Below, piece by piece: positions 46,022 to 55,803 of a stretch of 64,000 bases of DNA (the first letter of the stretch is position 1; each line of letters starts with the position of its first letter). A program made the position numbers and the translations under genes. The notes under the pieces are model-generated. The model saw only the letters and a list, made by a program, of their open reading frames with translations. It did not search any database and had not been told where the DNA came from. Origin of the DNA: Vibrio ziniensis (GTDB lineage: Bacteria > Pseudomonadota > Gammaproteobacteria > Enterobacterales > Vibrionaceae); contig NZ_CP049331.1 in the NCBI RefSeq assembly GCF_011064285.1, forward strand, positions 3,038,001 to 3,102,000, read 5' to 3'.

Positions 46022-47056
46022 ATGAAGGTGCTAATTACCCCTATTGCCATTTTAGCTATTGGACTTTTACCGGCTTGCTCAACAACCTCCTCAGCGCCGC
46101 AGTCTCAGCTAAATAGTGTCAAAGCCAGCTTAGACCAACCTTTAAGCATTAAACCTCAGACCTTCATGGTGCGTGGCGAAGTGGTGATAGGCAACGATAC
46201 CCGCACATTCACACCTTGCGGCAGCAACCAACAATTCCTGCTGGAGATGCCAGCGTCATTGGCTCAGCAAGCGATGAAAGTGTCAAACTCACCTTATCAG
46301 GCCATGTATGGTGAACTGATTGGGCACTTAACCATTCCAAGTCACTCCAGTGACAAAAGTGATTACAGTGCGAAGTTTGTGGTAGAGAACATCAATATTA
46401 TCAGCGCCGAAAATCCCAAACGTTGCCAACAACCATCAGCACCAACCTCTGCATTTGGTATCGAACCCCATTGGACAGTGAAACTTGGTACTGACACATT
46501 AACATTCCAATCTCTGGGTGAAAAACCTCAGGTAACGGCGATAAAAGTGAGTGACATCACGCCTTCTACTCGTCACTACGAGTTCAAAGGCGGCGAGCTC
46601 ACGCTTGAACGACAAATATGCACCGACGGTATGAGCGATAGTGTTTATGGTTGGGCTTCAAAACTGACACTCGCCAAGCGCAGCTACAAAGGCTGTGCAA
46701 CCTTAGGTAACAGTGACCCCACGCTAGCTTGGGCGGGCGACTACTTTGCCAGCTCGACACAGAATACCGGTTTTAGTGTCACCCTGACTTTAGACAATGA
46801 CCACACGGCCACCACGCAATACACCTATAGCAATGGTGACCCAGCAATTGTTGAAAAAGGTTATTGGCAGCAACTAAGCCAAACACAAGTGCAAGTGGTG
46901 ATGACTCGCCACCAGCAGCAATACTTGGTGTCAGAACGCATCTTCACCAAGCAAGATCAACAGCTTATTGCCGAGAAAGAGCGTGTTGGCAACGTTGTGT
47001 ATCCAATTGCGAACGGTGGATTAGTTTTGTTCTCAGCCTCAAACAAACTTCAGTAG
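46022..47056 (+). CDS. Lipoprotein, COG3650/NlpE-like
   Basis: A 344-residue protein from ATG 46022 (AAGGAAA upstream). Lipobox LLPAC gives an acylated cysteine near residue 19. Middle segment with CTDGMSDSVYGWASKLTL and a GCA turn recalls COG3650 proteins; the C-terminal part (WAGDYFASSTQNTGFSVTLT) resembles the NlpE N-terminal barrel. Probably an outer-membrane lipoprotein; function unknown. Confidence 0.75.
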   Translation: MKVLITPIAILAIGLLPACSTTSSAPQSQLNSVKASLDQPLSIKPQTFMVRGEVVIGNDTRTFTPCGSNQQFLLEMPASLAQQAMKVSNSPYQAMYGELIGHLTIPSHSSDKSDYSAKFVVENINIISAENPKRCQQPSAPTSAFGIEPHWTVKLGTDTLTFQSLGEKPQVTAIKVSDITPSTRHYEFKGGELTLERQICTDGMSDSVYGWASKLTLAKRSYKGCATLGNSDPTLAWAGDYFASSTQNTGFSVTLTLDNDHTATTQYTYSNGDPAIVEKGYWQQLSQTQVQVVMTRHQQQYLVSERIFTKQDQQLIAEKERVGNVVYPIANGGLVLFSASNKLQ

Positions 47057-47064
47057 GTCAGCGC

Positions 47065-47667
47065 ATGTCAGTTAATACACAATCTGCATGTCCAAACTGT
47101 GGATTACAATTCCAATGCGTTTGCCAAGCTATCCCGAAGCTCAATAGCCCGATGCCCTTGTCGCTGCTCATGCATGAAAATGAATATGTGCGGGAAACCA
47201 ACACAGGCAAATGGCTGCTAAAGGCTCTACCGCTCTGCCAAAACTTCAAGTGGAGCCGAGTAGCAAAGAACGACGCGCTGCTAGAAAGAATCCATAACCG
47301 TGCATACCAATCTTTTCTGGTCTATCCGAGTGAAGAGAGCATGGCTTTGGATACGGCGCTAAAAACCGCTAAAGAACAGGGTAAAACCGCCCATTTTATT
47401 ATTCTTGATGGCACTTGGCAGGAGGCGAAGAAAATGGAACGTAAAAGCCCTTGGTTAGATGACATCACCAGAGTGCATCTCACACCGAGCCAGATTTCCA
47501 ATTACCAGTTGCGACGTAATCAAAGTGAAGGGCATTTATGCACATTAGAAGTGGCGAGTGAGATTTTAGCACTGACCGGTGACTTAGCTGAGGCGCAGCA
47601 GCTTAATGACTTCCTTATCCATTTCAGCAAGGTTTATCAGGCGGATAAAAGCGGACATGTCTACTGA
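47065..47667 (+). CDS. tapT: tRNA-uridine aminocarboxypropyltransferase (DTW domain)
   Basis: A 201-residue protein from ATG 47065. Four N-terminal cysteines (9, 12, 18, 20) look like a zinc site and DGTWQEA (115-121) is the DTW motif, with KKMERKSPWL after it. YfiP/TapT makes acp3U47 in tRNA using SAM. It follows the lipoprotein gene by 8 bases. Confidence 0.88.
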   Translation: MSVNTQSACPNCGLQFQCVCQAIPKLNSPMPLSLLMHENEYVRETNTGKWLLKALPLCQNFKWSRVAKNDALLERIHNRAYQSFLVYPSEESMALDTALKTAKEQGKTAHFIILDGTWQEAKKMERKSPWLDDITRVHLTPSQISNYQLRRNQSEGHLCTLEVASEILALTGDLAEAQQLNDFLIHFSKVYQADKSGHVY

Positions 47668-47722
47668 CGCCCATTCGCTGTTCTACCGATGCTCAGTCTG
47701 ATCACATTTTTATTTAGGATGA
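47666..47722. repeat. Intergenic repeat family B, partial copy B5
   Basis: Only the right end, GACGCCCATTCGCTGTTCTA to TTTATTTAGGATG, between tapT and the FIST gene; it overlaps the last codons of the FIST gene. Confidence 0.75.
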
Positions 47723-50202
47723 TATAAGCGGCTCGGCTGACCTAGGTAGAAACCTTGCAGATAATCGATGCCCATATCTTCGCTGATGCGGCAAACCTCT
47801 TCATTATGAACAAACTCGGCAACGGTTTTGGCATCCAGCACCTGACACAGTCTCACCAGTTGCTGAGCAATTTTTCGTTGTTTCACGTCTTTATCGATAT
47901 TACGGATAAGGCTGCCGTCGAGCTTAATGATTTGGGGCTCCAGTTTCACAATTTCATCGATATTCGAGTAGCCACAACCAAAGTCATCCACAATGATAGA
48001 AGCGCCCAGAGAACGGAAATGGTTACACACCTCAATCATGTGACCGTAATCTTTGATTTGCTCGGTTTCCAGCACTTCTAGCCCCACTCGGGTTGGATCA
48101 GCGAGTTGCAAAATCGCCTCTTCCAAATGTCGTAGCGTGCGGTCACTCATAAAGTCTTGTGGTGACAAGTTAATCGAAAATGATTCGCTACGAGAGCGCA
48201 TCAGTTCGAAGGTACGAGAAATCATCTGACGACTGAGACGTGAATAAAGGTGGGTGCCTTCTATAATCGGCAAAAAGCGTCCCGGCAGGATAATTTCACC
48301 ATCATCTTCAATCCGCACTAAGCATTCATAAGAGGAAATCTCATGAGTTTTCGCTTTCACTATCGGCTGAGCAAATACCTGAACGTTGTTTCCCAGTACG
48401 GCGCGACTGACACATGAGAGCCAGCTTAGCTGCTCTTGTCTTACCTGCTCACGAGCTTGCATGTCACTGGCACAATAAAAATGACGGTTCTGTGTTTGGG
48501 CAACGCGGCGAGCTTCGATAGCACGCAGTAATAGTTCGTCTTTGCCCAAATCAGGAAAATCTCTTCGGCTGACGAAACCGGCACAAAGCGAGACAGATAA
48601 GTAATCGACTTCGGGTAAACCATAAGGTTCAAAGTTGAAGTTTTCTAATTGTTCAACAAACGTCGAAAATTGCTGATGGATGTAGTTACTGTTGAACTCA
48701 CTGCTGAACACGCAAGCCCACTCACCCACACCAATCGCATATAAAGTGCTACGCCCCTCCAACCGTTGATGCATGTAGGTTAGGAAGTTATCACTCAAGT
48801 CCTGCAACAACTGGTCACCGACTTGGTAACCATATTTTTCATTGATTCGGCTGAAGTTAGTAAGCTTGAGAGTCAGTAAATGATCGTCGTTGCTCATCGA
48901 GGATAAACGTTCACGTAGCACTTCTCGGTTCGCCAACCCTGTGCGCTTATCAACCCTATAACTCGCCGTTAACATCGCAGCCTGACTCTGAATCTTCTGT
49001 TCGAGATTGTGATTCATGCGATCCACATCGGCTAACGCATTACGGATCAGGCAGAACAAAGGCGCAATGACATTGTCTCCGTCAAGCTCTCTGGTGCTCG
49101 GCTGGTAAGCCACTTGTAGTTCCCCTTCACGCAATGCCAGATAGGTCATGCTGTGATGCAGCACTTGCTGATGTTCACCCGTACGGGTCATTTCACCTGC
49201 ACAGTAAGTGCCATAAGCATTGGCGACATTCTGCAAAGGAAGCAGCTCAGTATTCTCGTCCATAAATTCCAAACGAGATAAACAGTTATAGACAAAAATC
49301 TGATCAGGTTGAAATTTCTGTAATCGATCAGCGCCAATCTGCACTTGTCCTAACGTTAACAAGGGATGGTCGAAACAAAATCGCACTTCATCACCCACTT
49401 GCAGTTCACGATTCATTAAGATTCCGTCAGCGGTTAGCGTGAGTGGCAAATAGATATCCTGTTGCCGGATATCACCTTTGATCAGAGGGAAATGTCGTAA
49501 CAGCTCAATAGGAACCGATTGCCATTCACCTAAGTAGCGATCATAAATCGCATGAACAGACTCACCATCCAGAGATTGTAAATCTCGCCCTTGCGCCTTC
49601 GTTACCCGAAACATTCGTCCAATGGGATTCCACTCGGTATAGCTGTCACTGGTGATATGCAATGTTTCACCATGCAGTGCAACGGCCACTAAGGCGTTCT
49701 CATAATACTGGTTGCCTCTTAGTACCCAACGACCGTTATCCGTTGTACAAGAGGCTCCACCAAAAATAGGCACTGACGAGAACTGGCTGAATTGAGTGAT
49801 TCTTTCTCGGCGCGTAAATTCCATGCGATCGGCAAAACAGATAATCGCCTTACTGTCTCGTTGCAAATTCAAACGTCGAGCTATCTTGCTACAATCGACC
49901 AAAAGTTGATCCGTGTAATTCACCACCGTTGAACTCAGTGACACATTCTGAAACTGGGTAAAAATAAGCAAGGTTGCATTATGGTGGATTGTGCCCTGAT
50001 GGATCACATTCGATGAGCTCATGCCCAGAATATGGGCATTCGGGTACATCGCCATCAGTTGATTAGCGATATTCACCACATCATCGGGTGATTGATTTGA
50101 AAAAAGCTGAATAAGATTAACGCCATCATTTGCGACAGCATTCTCATCAAGGGCACTTTTTACAGATTGCTCAGAGGTAATTAATAACGATGAAGTGAAC
50201 AT
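47710..50202 (-). CDS. FIST-GGDEF-EAL signalling protein
   Basis: An 830-residue cytoplasmic protein from ATG 50202 (TTG at 50235 also in frame). FIST N and C domains occupy about residues 15-390, then a GGDEF domain whose active motif is VGEWA (cyclase probably inactive), then an EAL domain with YECLVRI, INLSPQDF, LEVLETE, VDDFGCGYS and KLDGSL, i.e. the catalytic set is largely kept. It is therefore likely a c-di-GMP phosphodiesterase controlled by a small-ligand FIST sensor. Its 3' end lies in repeat B5. Confidence 0.92.
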   Translation of the reverse strand: MFTSSLLITSEQSVKSALDENAVANDGVNLIQLFSNQSPDDVVNIANQLMAMYPNAHILGMSSSNVIHQGTIHHNATLLIFTQFQNVSLSSTVVNYTDQLLVDCSKIARRLNLQRDSKAIICFADRMEFTRRERITQFSQFSSVPIFGGASCTTDNGRWVLRGNQYYENALVAVALHGETLHITSDSYTEWNPIGRMFRVTKAQGRDLQSLDGESVHAIYDRYLGEWQSVPIELLRHFPLIKGDIRQQDIYLPLTLTADGILMNRELQVGDEVRFCFDHPLLTLGQVQIGADRLQKFQPDQIFVYNCLSRLEFMDENTELLPLQNVANAYGTYCAGEMTRTGEHQQVLHHSMTYLALREGELQVAYQPSTRELDGDNVIAPLFCLIRNALADVDRMNHNLEQKIQSQAAMLTASYRVDKRTGLANREVLRERLSSMSNDDHLLTLKLTNFSRINEKYGYQVGDQLLQDLSDNFLTYMHQRLEGRSTLYAIGVGEWACVFSSEFNSNYIHQQFSTFVEQLENFNFEPYGLPEVDYLSVSLCAGFVSRRDFPDLGKDELLLRAIEARRVAQTQNRHFYCASDMQAREQVRQEQLSWLSCVSRAVLGNNVQVFAQPIVKAKTHEISSYECLVRIEDDGEIILPGRFLPIIEGTHLYSRLSRQMISRTFELMRSRSESFSINLSPQDFMSDRTLRHLEEAILQLADPTRVGLEVLETEQIKDYGHMIEVCNHFRSLGASIIVDDFGCGYSNIDEIVKLEPQIIKLDGSLIRNIDKDVKQRKIAQQLVRLCQVLDAKTVAEFVHNEEVCRISEDMGIDYLQGFYLGQPSRLYHPK

Positions 50203-50300
50203 GAAACTAGCTAACTCGAATGAAAATCGGTTCAAAATACCGCATTAAGAACCTTTTATAATTATTACCAATAATTATACCGCATGACTATCATATTTAG

Positions 50301-51020
50301 TCATCTTATGAGTAGAGAAAGCTGTTCAATTTGATTGATTTCGATATCTGGGAGTATTTTGGCCTTAGCTGTTGCACGTAAACTGCGACCTCTGTCATTG
50401 TACCAACAAGCTTGGAAACCATGCTTTTTCGCTCCCATGACATCTTTTATCGGATGGTCACCCACATGCAATATGGATTTGGCAGGCAACCCTAAAAACT
50501 GCTGTGCACGCAAGAACATATCCGGATAGGGTTTTGCGTGTCCGTCAGGTCCAGCTCTGAGTATCAATTGGAAATACTGAGCCAAACCGATTTTTTCTGG
50601 GTCAACATTACCATTGGTAATCGCCACCAGAGGCATTTTTGCAGCGAGTTCACGCAGAACTCGGTGTGTTGCGTCAGGCACGTCCACCAAATTTCTTAAA
50701 CGATGCACTTCTTGCATCGCATCCGTTGCAGCAATTCTTGCCTCTGGCTCGCCATAGCCTAACTGCATCAAGCCGTGACGAATCTGCTCAAAGCGCCATA
50801 AGCTCACATCATGAGGTAGCCAGGGATCATCCTTAGCCAATTGCACTTTGAGTGTTTTCCACCATGCTAATGGTTTGCTCGCCGTCACGGGATGATGCTC
50901 AAACAGCCACAGCGCGACTTGCTCTTCCACATGGCGTATGACCGGACGGTTATCATAGAGGGTGTCATCCAAATCAAATGACATGGCATGAATGGGTGAA
51001 AGGCTGCGATAAATCTGCAT
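50301..51020 (-). CDS. yigB: HAD-family flavin mononucleotide phosphatase-like protein
   Basis: A 239-residue HAD hydrolase: MSFDLDDTLYDNRPVI (nucleophile DxD), VAITNGN, and GDHPIKDVMGAKKHG. E. coli YigB dephosphorylates FMN and is the last gene of the dapF-xerC operon, as here. The ATG at 51020 follows the xerC stop by 3 bases. Confidence 0.92.
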   Translation of the reverse strand: MQIYRSLSPIHAMSFDLDDTLYDNRPVIRHVEEQVALWLFEHHPVTASKPLAWWKTLKVQLAKDDPWLPHDVSLWRFEQIRHGLMQLGYGEPEARIAATDAMQEVHRLRNLVDVPDATHRVLRELAAKMPLVAITNGNVDPEKIGLAQYFQLILRAGPDGHAKPYPDMFLRAQQFLGLPAKSILHVGDHPIKDVMGAKKHGFQACWYNDRGRSLRATAKAKILPDIEINQIEQLSLLIR

Positions 51021-51023
51021 CAC

Positions 51024-52001
51024 TCACTCCTTATCTGTGTTTTGCTTGCGCTTATGGGCTCTTGGGTGGGCCTGGTCATAGACTTGAGCTAAATGCTGGA
51101 AATCCAAGTGCGTATAGATTTGTGTGGTCGAAATATTTTCGTGACCTAATAGCTCTTGCACCGCTCTGAGGTTATTACTCGATTCCAGTACATGAGTAGC
51201 AAAGGAGTGGCGCAGTTTGTGAGGGCTGATATGGCTAGGAACCGCTTGTTTTTGTCCCCACTCCGCCATGCGTTTTTGCACGCTGCGGTGGGAGATACGA
51301 ACGCCGAGTTTAGATACAAACAGTCCTTTTTCATCGGAGTTAGCCATCTGGCTCCGAATTTTCAGCCAGTTGTTAAGCCACTCTTTCGCCATACCGGAAA
51401 ATGGTGCTACACGCTCTTTGTCACCTTTACCCACCACGCGAATTTCACCAGCGCTGAAGTTAACGTCTTTGACATCAATAGAGACCAGTTCAGCCAGCCG
51501 CAATCCAGAACCATACATTAACTCCATGATGGCGCGATCACGAATCGACAGAGGGTCGTCTTCGTTTACTTCGAGCAATTGCGCCATTTCATCGACATCG
51601 AGGTTTTTAGGCAGAGGACGCTTTTTCCGTGGTGCAGACACCCCTTTAGCCGGATTGGCGCTCATTTCACCACGTAAAATCAGGAAATCGAAAAAGCTGC
51701 GAAGTGACGAAAGACGAGTCGCGATGCTGCTCTCTTTCATTCCAGAACGCATGCCTTTACTCGCAAGCTGGCGAACCCAGCCTGCGTCTACATTGACCCA
51801 ACCGTCGACACCCACAGACATTAGGTACAAGCCCATGGTTTCCAACTGTTGTTTGTAATTGCGCTGCGTATAAAGGCTCAAGCCTTTTTCACTGCGCAAA
51901 TACTCATAGAAGCGTTGTAACGGTTCAGCAAAGTTCGTTGTCAAATGAAGGTTAGTTGACAAATGAGCATTAGTTGATAAATGAGGTACTGATTCGCTCA
52001 T
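51024..52001 (-). CDS. xerC: Site-specific tyrosine recombinase XerC
   Basis: A 325-residue recombinase that, with XerD, resolves chromosome dimers at dif. Catalytic residues are Arg168, Lys192, His261, Arg264, His287 and Tyr296. The N-terminus carries an imperfect triplication, HLSTN-A-HLSTN-L-HLTTN (residues 7-23), which is absent from E. coli XerC and makes it about 25 residues longer. It overlaps the DUF484 gene by 32 bases. Confidence 0.95.
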   Translation of the reverse strand: MSESVPHLSTNAHLSTNLHLTTNFAEPLQRFYEYLRSEKGLSLYTQRNYKQQLETMGLYLMSVGVDGWVNVDAGWVRQLASKGMRSGMKESSIATRLSSLRSFFDFLILRGEMSANPAKGVSAPRKKRPLPKNLDVDEMAQLLEVNEDDPLSIRDRAIMELMYGSGLRLAELVSIDVKDVNFSAGEIRVVGKGDKERVAPFSGMAKEWLNNWLKIRSQMANSDEKGLFVSKLGVRISHRSVQKRMAEWGQKQAVPSHISPHKLRHSFATHVLESSNNLRAVQELLGHENISTTQIYTHLDFQHLAQVYDQAHPRAHKRKQNTDKE

Positions 52002-52680
52002 GAGACTCCTGCTGCCAAGGCAAAATTTCGATTAGATGAGAAACAACCAAAGCAAGATGACGCAAGAACAAAGTATCCATTGATGGCTGGAAGTGGCCGC
52101 CGTCTTCACTGGCAAACGCCAAGATCCCCAAAGGAATATTGCGTTTGATTAAAGGCAAAATCACGTAAGAGCCAAGCTCAGGAGCAAATAGCTGCTCACC
52201 AAAAAGTAAGTGCCGATCCGCCTGTCTCAAGCGACCAAGATAAGCGTTTTTACCATTAAAGTGATTAGTAGAAAAACGACTCCACTGCTCTTTGCTCAAG
52301 CTGTAGTTTGCATTCTGGTTGTTTAACAAACGGACATAGCCAGTCAGGTTTAATGTCCGAGCCTTCTCTTCAATCATGGCACAAACATCAGCAAAGTATT
52401 CACATTTTAATATCTGCTCTTGCAAGTCCATGAACTCGTGAAAAGTTCGGTCATTGCTCGCAGCGAGTGACATCAAAGAGGTGATTTCTTCTTCTAAATC
52501 TTCAATCCGTTGACGATGACGAGCCATTTGAACGTGAACCAAAGAAACCGAGCCAGATTGCTGGCTCGGTAAAGATAAGCGATCCACCAACTCTGGGCGG
52601 TGCTTAAAAAAGTCTGGGTTATCTTTTAGATACTCCGCAACAACTTCTGCTGTCAGAGCATCGGCTTCCAGTTGTGACAA
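51970..52680 (-). CDS. DUF484 family protein
   Basis: A 236-residue GAF-like protein of the DUF484 family (E. coli YigA) with YLKDNPDFFKHRPELVDRL at the N-terminus and YVILPLIKRNIPLGILAFAS near 170. It starts at TTG 52680 with AAGGAAC upstream. It sits between dapF and xerC as in many gammaproteobacteria; function unknown. Confidence 0.9.
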   Translation of the reverse strand: MSQLEADALTAEVVAEYLKDNPDFFKHRPELVDRLSLPSQQSGSVSLVHVQMARHRQRIEDLEEEITSLMSLAASNDRTFHEFMDLQEQILKCEYFADVCAMIEEKARTLNLTGYVRLLNNQNANYSLSKEQWSRFSTNHFNGKNAYLGRLRQADRHLLFGEQLFAPELGSYVILPLIKRNIPLGILAFASEDGGHFQPSMDTLFLRHLALVVSHLIEILPWQQESHERISTSFIN

Positions 52681-52744
52681 AATAGTTCCTTAAAACAATG
52701 AGCCTTTTAATCTTGCGCGGTAATGGTTTGGTGATAAAAAGAGA

Positions 52745-53575
52745 TTAACAAGAAACCTGTCCATCATAGACATGCGTCGCAGGCCCCGTCATATATAGAG
52801 GATGACCTAAACCTTTCCACTCAATTTCTAGACTGCCGCCAGGCAAATGCACCACCACTTCGTCATCCAACAGACCTTGCAGAATACCCACTGCAACAGC
52901 AGCACAGGCACCGCTTCCGCACGCTTGAGTTTCGCCAGCGCCACGCTCATAAACACGAAGCTTCACTTCTTCACGGCTGACAATCTGCATAAAACCGGCA
53001 TTCACTCGCTCAGGGAAACGCTCGTGAGATTCCAGCAATGGACCTAATGTTTCCACCGCTGCTGTCGTAATATCGTCAACCACAGTAACAACATGCGGGT
53101 TACCCATGCTCACGGCGCCACAAAACAGTGTTTGTTCTTCAACGCGCATGATGTAGGTCTTTTCCATTTGCTTAGCGCGAAATGGAATCTTACTCGGTTC
53201 GAACTCAGGCACACCCATATTGACCGTGATCTCATCACCATCACCGACGTTGAGGATCATCTTGCCCTTTTTGGTACTGACGCTAATGCTGTATTTGTTG
53301 GTTAAACCTTTCATACGCACAAAACGAGCGAAACAGCGCGCACCGTTGCCACACTGCTCTACTTCACTGCCGTCTGCATTAAAAATGCGGTAGTGAAAAT
53401 CCGTTTCTGGGTCATAAGGAGCTTCAACCACCAACAGTTGGTCAAAGCCGACTCCGGTATGACGATCCGCCAAACGGCGGATCAAGTCTGGAGAGAAATA
53501 GGTGTTCTGAGTAATGCAATCCACAACCATGAAGTCATTACCCAAACCATGCATTTTAGAAAAGTGGAAGTGCAT
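52745..53575 (-). CDS. dapF: Diaminopimelate epimerase
   Basis: A 276-residue cofactor-independent epimerase converting LL- to meso-diaminopimelate for lysine and peptidoglycan. The two catalytic cysteines are Cys75 (EQCGNGARC) and Cys219 ([10 protein letters not shown]). It lies 11 bases after lysA, so the last two steps of lysine synthesis are adjacent. Confidence 0.97.
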   Translation of the reverse strand: MHFHFSKMHGLGNDFMVVDCITQNTYFSPDLIRRLADRHTGVGFDQLLVVEAPYDPETDFHYRIFNADGSEVEQCGNGARCFARFVRMKGLTNKYSISVSTKKGKMILNVGDGDEITVNMGVPEFEPSKIPFRAKQMEKTYIMRVEEQTLFCGAVSMGNPHVVTVVDDITTAAVETLGPLLESHERFPERVNAGFMQIVSREEVKLRVYERGAGETQACGSGACAAVAVGILQGLLDDEVVVHLPGGSLEIEWKGLGHPLYMTGPATHVYDGQVSC

Positions 53576-53586
53576 AATAGATCACA

Positions 53587-54840
53587 TTACTCCGGCAAAA
53601 TATTTTCTAGAGCCCATAGGCTACTTAATTCTTCACGCTTACGCACAAGGTGCACTTTGTCGCCATCGACCATCACTTCTGCCGCACGGGTACGAGTGTT
53701 GTAGTTCGATGACATAGTAAAACCATAAGCGCCCGCAGAACGCACTGCCAACAGATCACCCGCTTCTAATACCAAAGAACGGTCTTTACCTAGGAAGTCA
53801 CCTGTCTCACAGACTGGGCCTACTAAATCATAGGTTGTTGGTTCGCCTTCGCGCGGAACGAGCGGAATGATGTCTTGCCAAGCTTGGTAAAGCGCAGGAC
53901 GAATCAAATCGTTCATAGCGGCATCAATAATGGCAAAGTTCTTGTGCTCAGTGTGTTTCAGAAACTCAACTTTGGTTAGCAGCACACCAGCGTTGGCAGC
54001 AATGGCACGACCCGGTTCGAAAATCAGTTCGAGATCTTGATGGTTCTGTAAACGAGCCAGTAGCGCTTTTGCGTAATCAGAAGGCTGTGGTGGCAATTCA
54101 TCACGATAAATCACACCTAAACCACCGCCCACATCAAGATGCTTGATCTTGATACCGGCTGCCGTCAATTCATCGATTAACGCTAGTAAACGGTCAGTTG
54201 CATCAATAAAAGGATCAATCGCCGTTAGCTGAGAACCGATATGGCAGTCGATACCACAAACCGTCAGGTTCTCTAATTTTTGCGCTAAGCGATACGCTTG
54301 TGGTGCACGATCAAAAGCGATACCAAATTTGTTATCACGCAGACCCGTTGAAATATAAGGGTGAGTTTTTGCATCGACGTCAGGGTTAATGCGTAGTGAA
54401 ATCGGCGCTTTCACACCCAGTTCACCTGCAACCTTATTTAAGCGCTCCAGTTCAGGTTCTGATTCCACGTTGAAACATTTAATCTTAAGTTCCAAAGCGC
54501 GTTTCATTTCAGCTTCGGTTTTGCCGACACCAGAGAACACCACTTTCGCAGGATCACCACCAGCAGCGATAACGCGTTCAAGCTCACCACCAGAAACGAT
54601 ATCGAAGCCCGACCCTAAACGAGCTAACGTGTTCAACACACCAATGTTTGAGTTTGCTTTAACGGCGTAACATACAAGGTGTGGATGGTCAGCTACAGAT
54701 TTATCAAACGCATGCCAGTGACGTTCTAAAGTTGCGCGAGAATACACGTATAAAGGAGTGCCAAATTGCTCTGCTAACTGCGTTAACGCGACGTTTTCCG
54801 CCCAAAGCTGGCCATCATCCTGATAATTGAAGTAATCCAA
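53587..54840 (-). CDS. lysA: Diaminopimelate decarboxylase
   Basis: A 417-residue PLP enzyme; Lys61 in CYAVKANSN binds the cofactor, and the C-terminal PVCETGDFL and AGAYGFTMSSNYN complete the dimer active site. It makes lysine from meso-DAP. The start is TTG (54840) with AAGGGA 8 bases upstream. Confidence 0.97.
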   Translation of the reverse strand: MDYFNYQDDGQLWAENVALTQLAEQFGTPLYVYSRATLERHWHAFDKSVADHPHLVCYAVKANSNIGVLNTLARLGSGFDIVSGGELERVIAAGGDPAKVVFSGVGKTEAEMKRALELKIKCFNVESEPELERLNKVAGELGVKAPISLRINPDVDAKTHPYISTGLRDNKFGIAFDRAPQAYRLAQKLENLTVCGIDCHIGSQLTAIDPFIDATDRLLALIDELTAAGIKIKHLDVGGGLGVIYRDELPPQPSDYAKALLARLQNHQDLELIFEPGRAIAANAGVLLTKVEFLKHTEHKNFAIIDAAMNDLIRPALYQAWQDIIPLVPREGEPTTYDLVGPVCETGDFLGKDRSLVLEAGDLLAVRSAGAYGFTMSSNYNTRTRAAEVMVDGDKVHLVRKREELSSLWALENILPE

Positions 54841-54914
54841 AATTCTTTCCCTTATTATCTTTCGTTATTATTAGAGCGTTATTTGCTATTCGTACTTTAT
54901 TTTCTATTCGTACT

Positions 54915-55031
54915 TTATTTACTTTGCTCACTGTTTTGAGCGTCGTCTGGCATATAGAGAGGCCCAGTTTGTCCACACCCTGCTAACGCAAGGGCCGACA
55001 ACAGAAATAGTGTTGTAATGGACTTTTTCAT
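54915..55031 (-). CDS. lptM: LPS assembly lipoprotein LptM (YifL)
   Basis: A 38-residue lipoprotein with signal peptide and lipobox ALAGC, followed by GQTGPLYMPDD, the conserved LptM segment that stabilises the LptDE translocon in the outer membrane. The longer open frame to 55163 is not supported; MKKSITTLF at 55031 is the usual start. In E. coli lptM (yifL) also precedes dapF. Confidence 0.93.
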   Translation of the reverse strand: MKKSITTLFLLSALALAGCGQTGPLYMPDDAQNSEQSK

Positions 55032-55106
55032 TTTGCATATCGTGATTATTAATTCAATGCCCCCTATAATCGCACCACAATCAGGAAAAGCAATAGGACA
55101 GATAGG

Positions 55107-55421
55107 ATGAACGAGACTGAATTTCATCAACTGGTCGATAGCCAGATGCAAATTATTGAACACGCCATTGATGATTCGGGTGCCGATATTGATTATGAAA
55201 CGACGGGCAACGTGATGACCTTAGAGTTTGAAGACCGCAGTCAAATCATTATCAACCGCCAAGAGCCAATGAAAGAGATCTGGTTGGCGTCGAAATCCGG
55301 TGGTTTTCATTTCCAGTGGCACGACGAACAATGGATTTGCTCTAAAACCGGTATAGAGCTTATCAACATGGTCAAACAAGAGTGTGAAAAGCACACTGGC
55401 GAAGAGATTGACTGGGAATAA
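55107..55421 (+). CDS. cyaY: Iron-sulfur assembly protein CyaY (frataxin)
   Basis: A 104-residue frataxin homologue: an acidic N-terminal helix (EFHQLVDSQMQIIEHAIDDS) and the QIIINRQEPMKEIWLASKSG beta sheet, ending EEIDWE. It binds iron and regulates IscS. Divergent from lptM-lysA, as in E. coli. Confidence 0.95.
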   Translation: MNETEFHQLVDSQMQIIEHAIDDSGADIDYETTGNVMTLEFEDRSQIIINRQEPMKEIWLASKSGGFHFQWHDEQWICSKTGIELINMVKQECEKHTGEEIDWE

Positions 55422-55436
55422 GCGTTTTATACCAAT

Positions 55437-55562
55437 TTCACTATTAATATGTTCAGTATTATACCAGCCTAGATAAAAATATGATCAGACTGAGCATCGG
55501 CAGAGCAGCGAATGGGCGTCAAACGCAAACGCGCATTCATTCGTCCCTGAAGCTCCGCCGTG
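55437..55562. repeat. Intergenic repeat family B, copy B6
   Basis: Reverse-complement copy, AGATAAAAATATGATCAGACTG to CCTGAAGCTCCGCCG; its hairpin half is lost at the right end. Confidence 0.8.
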
Positions 55563-55580
55563 ACTTTTAGCAGCCTTGCC

Positions 55581-55608
55581 CTGACCTCCTAAGCATTCAG
55601 GAGGTCAG
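55581..55608 (-). terminator. Hairpin beyond the MltC-like operon
   Basis: Perfect 10-bp stem CTGACCTCCT / AGGAGGTCAG with an 8-base loop, next to the stop of the small membrane protein; no T run. Confidence 0.5.
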
Positions 55609-55620
55609 GTGCTGACACAT

Positions 55621-55791
55621 TTATCCCTTCAACGATTGAAGTTTATCTGCCACCGCATCTTTGCCATCTTTGATGGCGTCTTCAACTTGGTCAAAAGAAC
55701 TCTGACCGAACAAATCTAAGATTTCATCGCGATATTGCACACCGATATAAATACCCGCAATCACAAGAAACAGTGCAATTAAACGTAACAT
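55621..55791 (-). CDS. Small single-pass membrane protein
   Basis: A 56-residue protein from ATG 55791 (GTGAGG 8 bases upstream; a GTG at 55803 is also in frame). One TM helix (MLRLIALFLVIAGIYIGVQY) and a charged helical tail. It begins directly after the transglycosylase stop, so it is in its operon. Not recognised. Confidence 0.75.
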   Translation of the reverse strand: MLRLIALFLVIAGIYIGVQYRDEILDLFGQSSFDQVEDAIKDGKDAVADKLQSLKG

Positions 55792-55803
55792 GTACAGCCT
55801 CAC

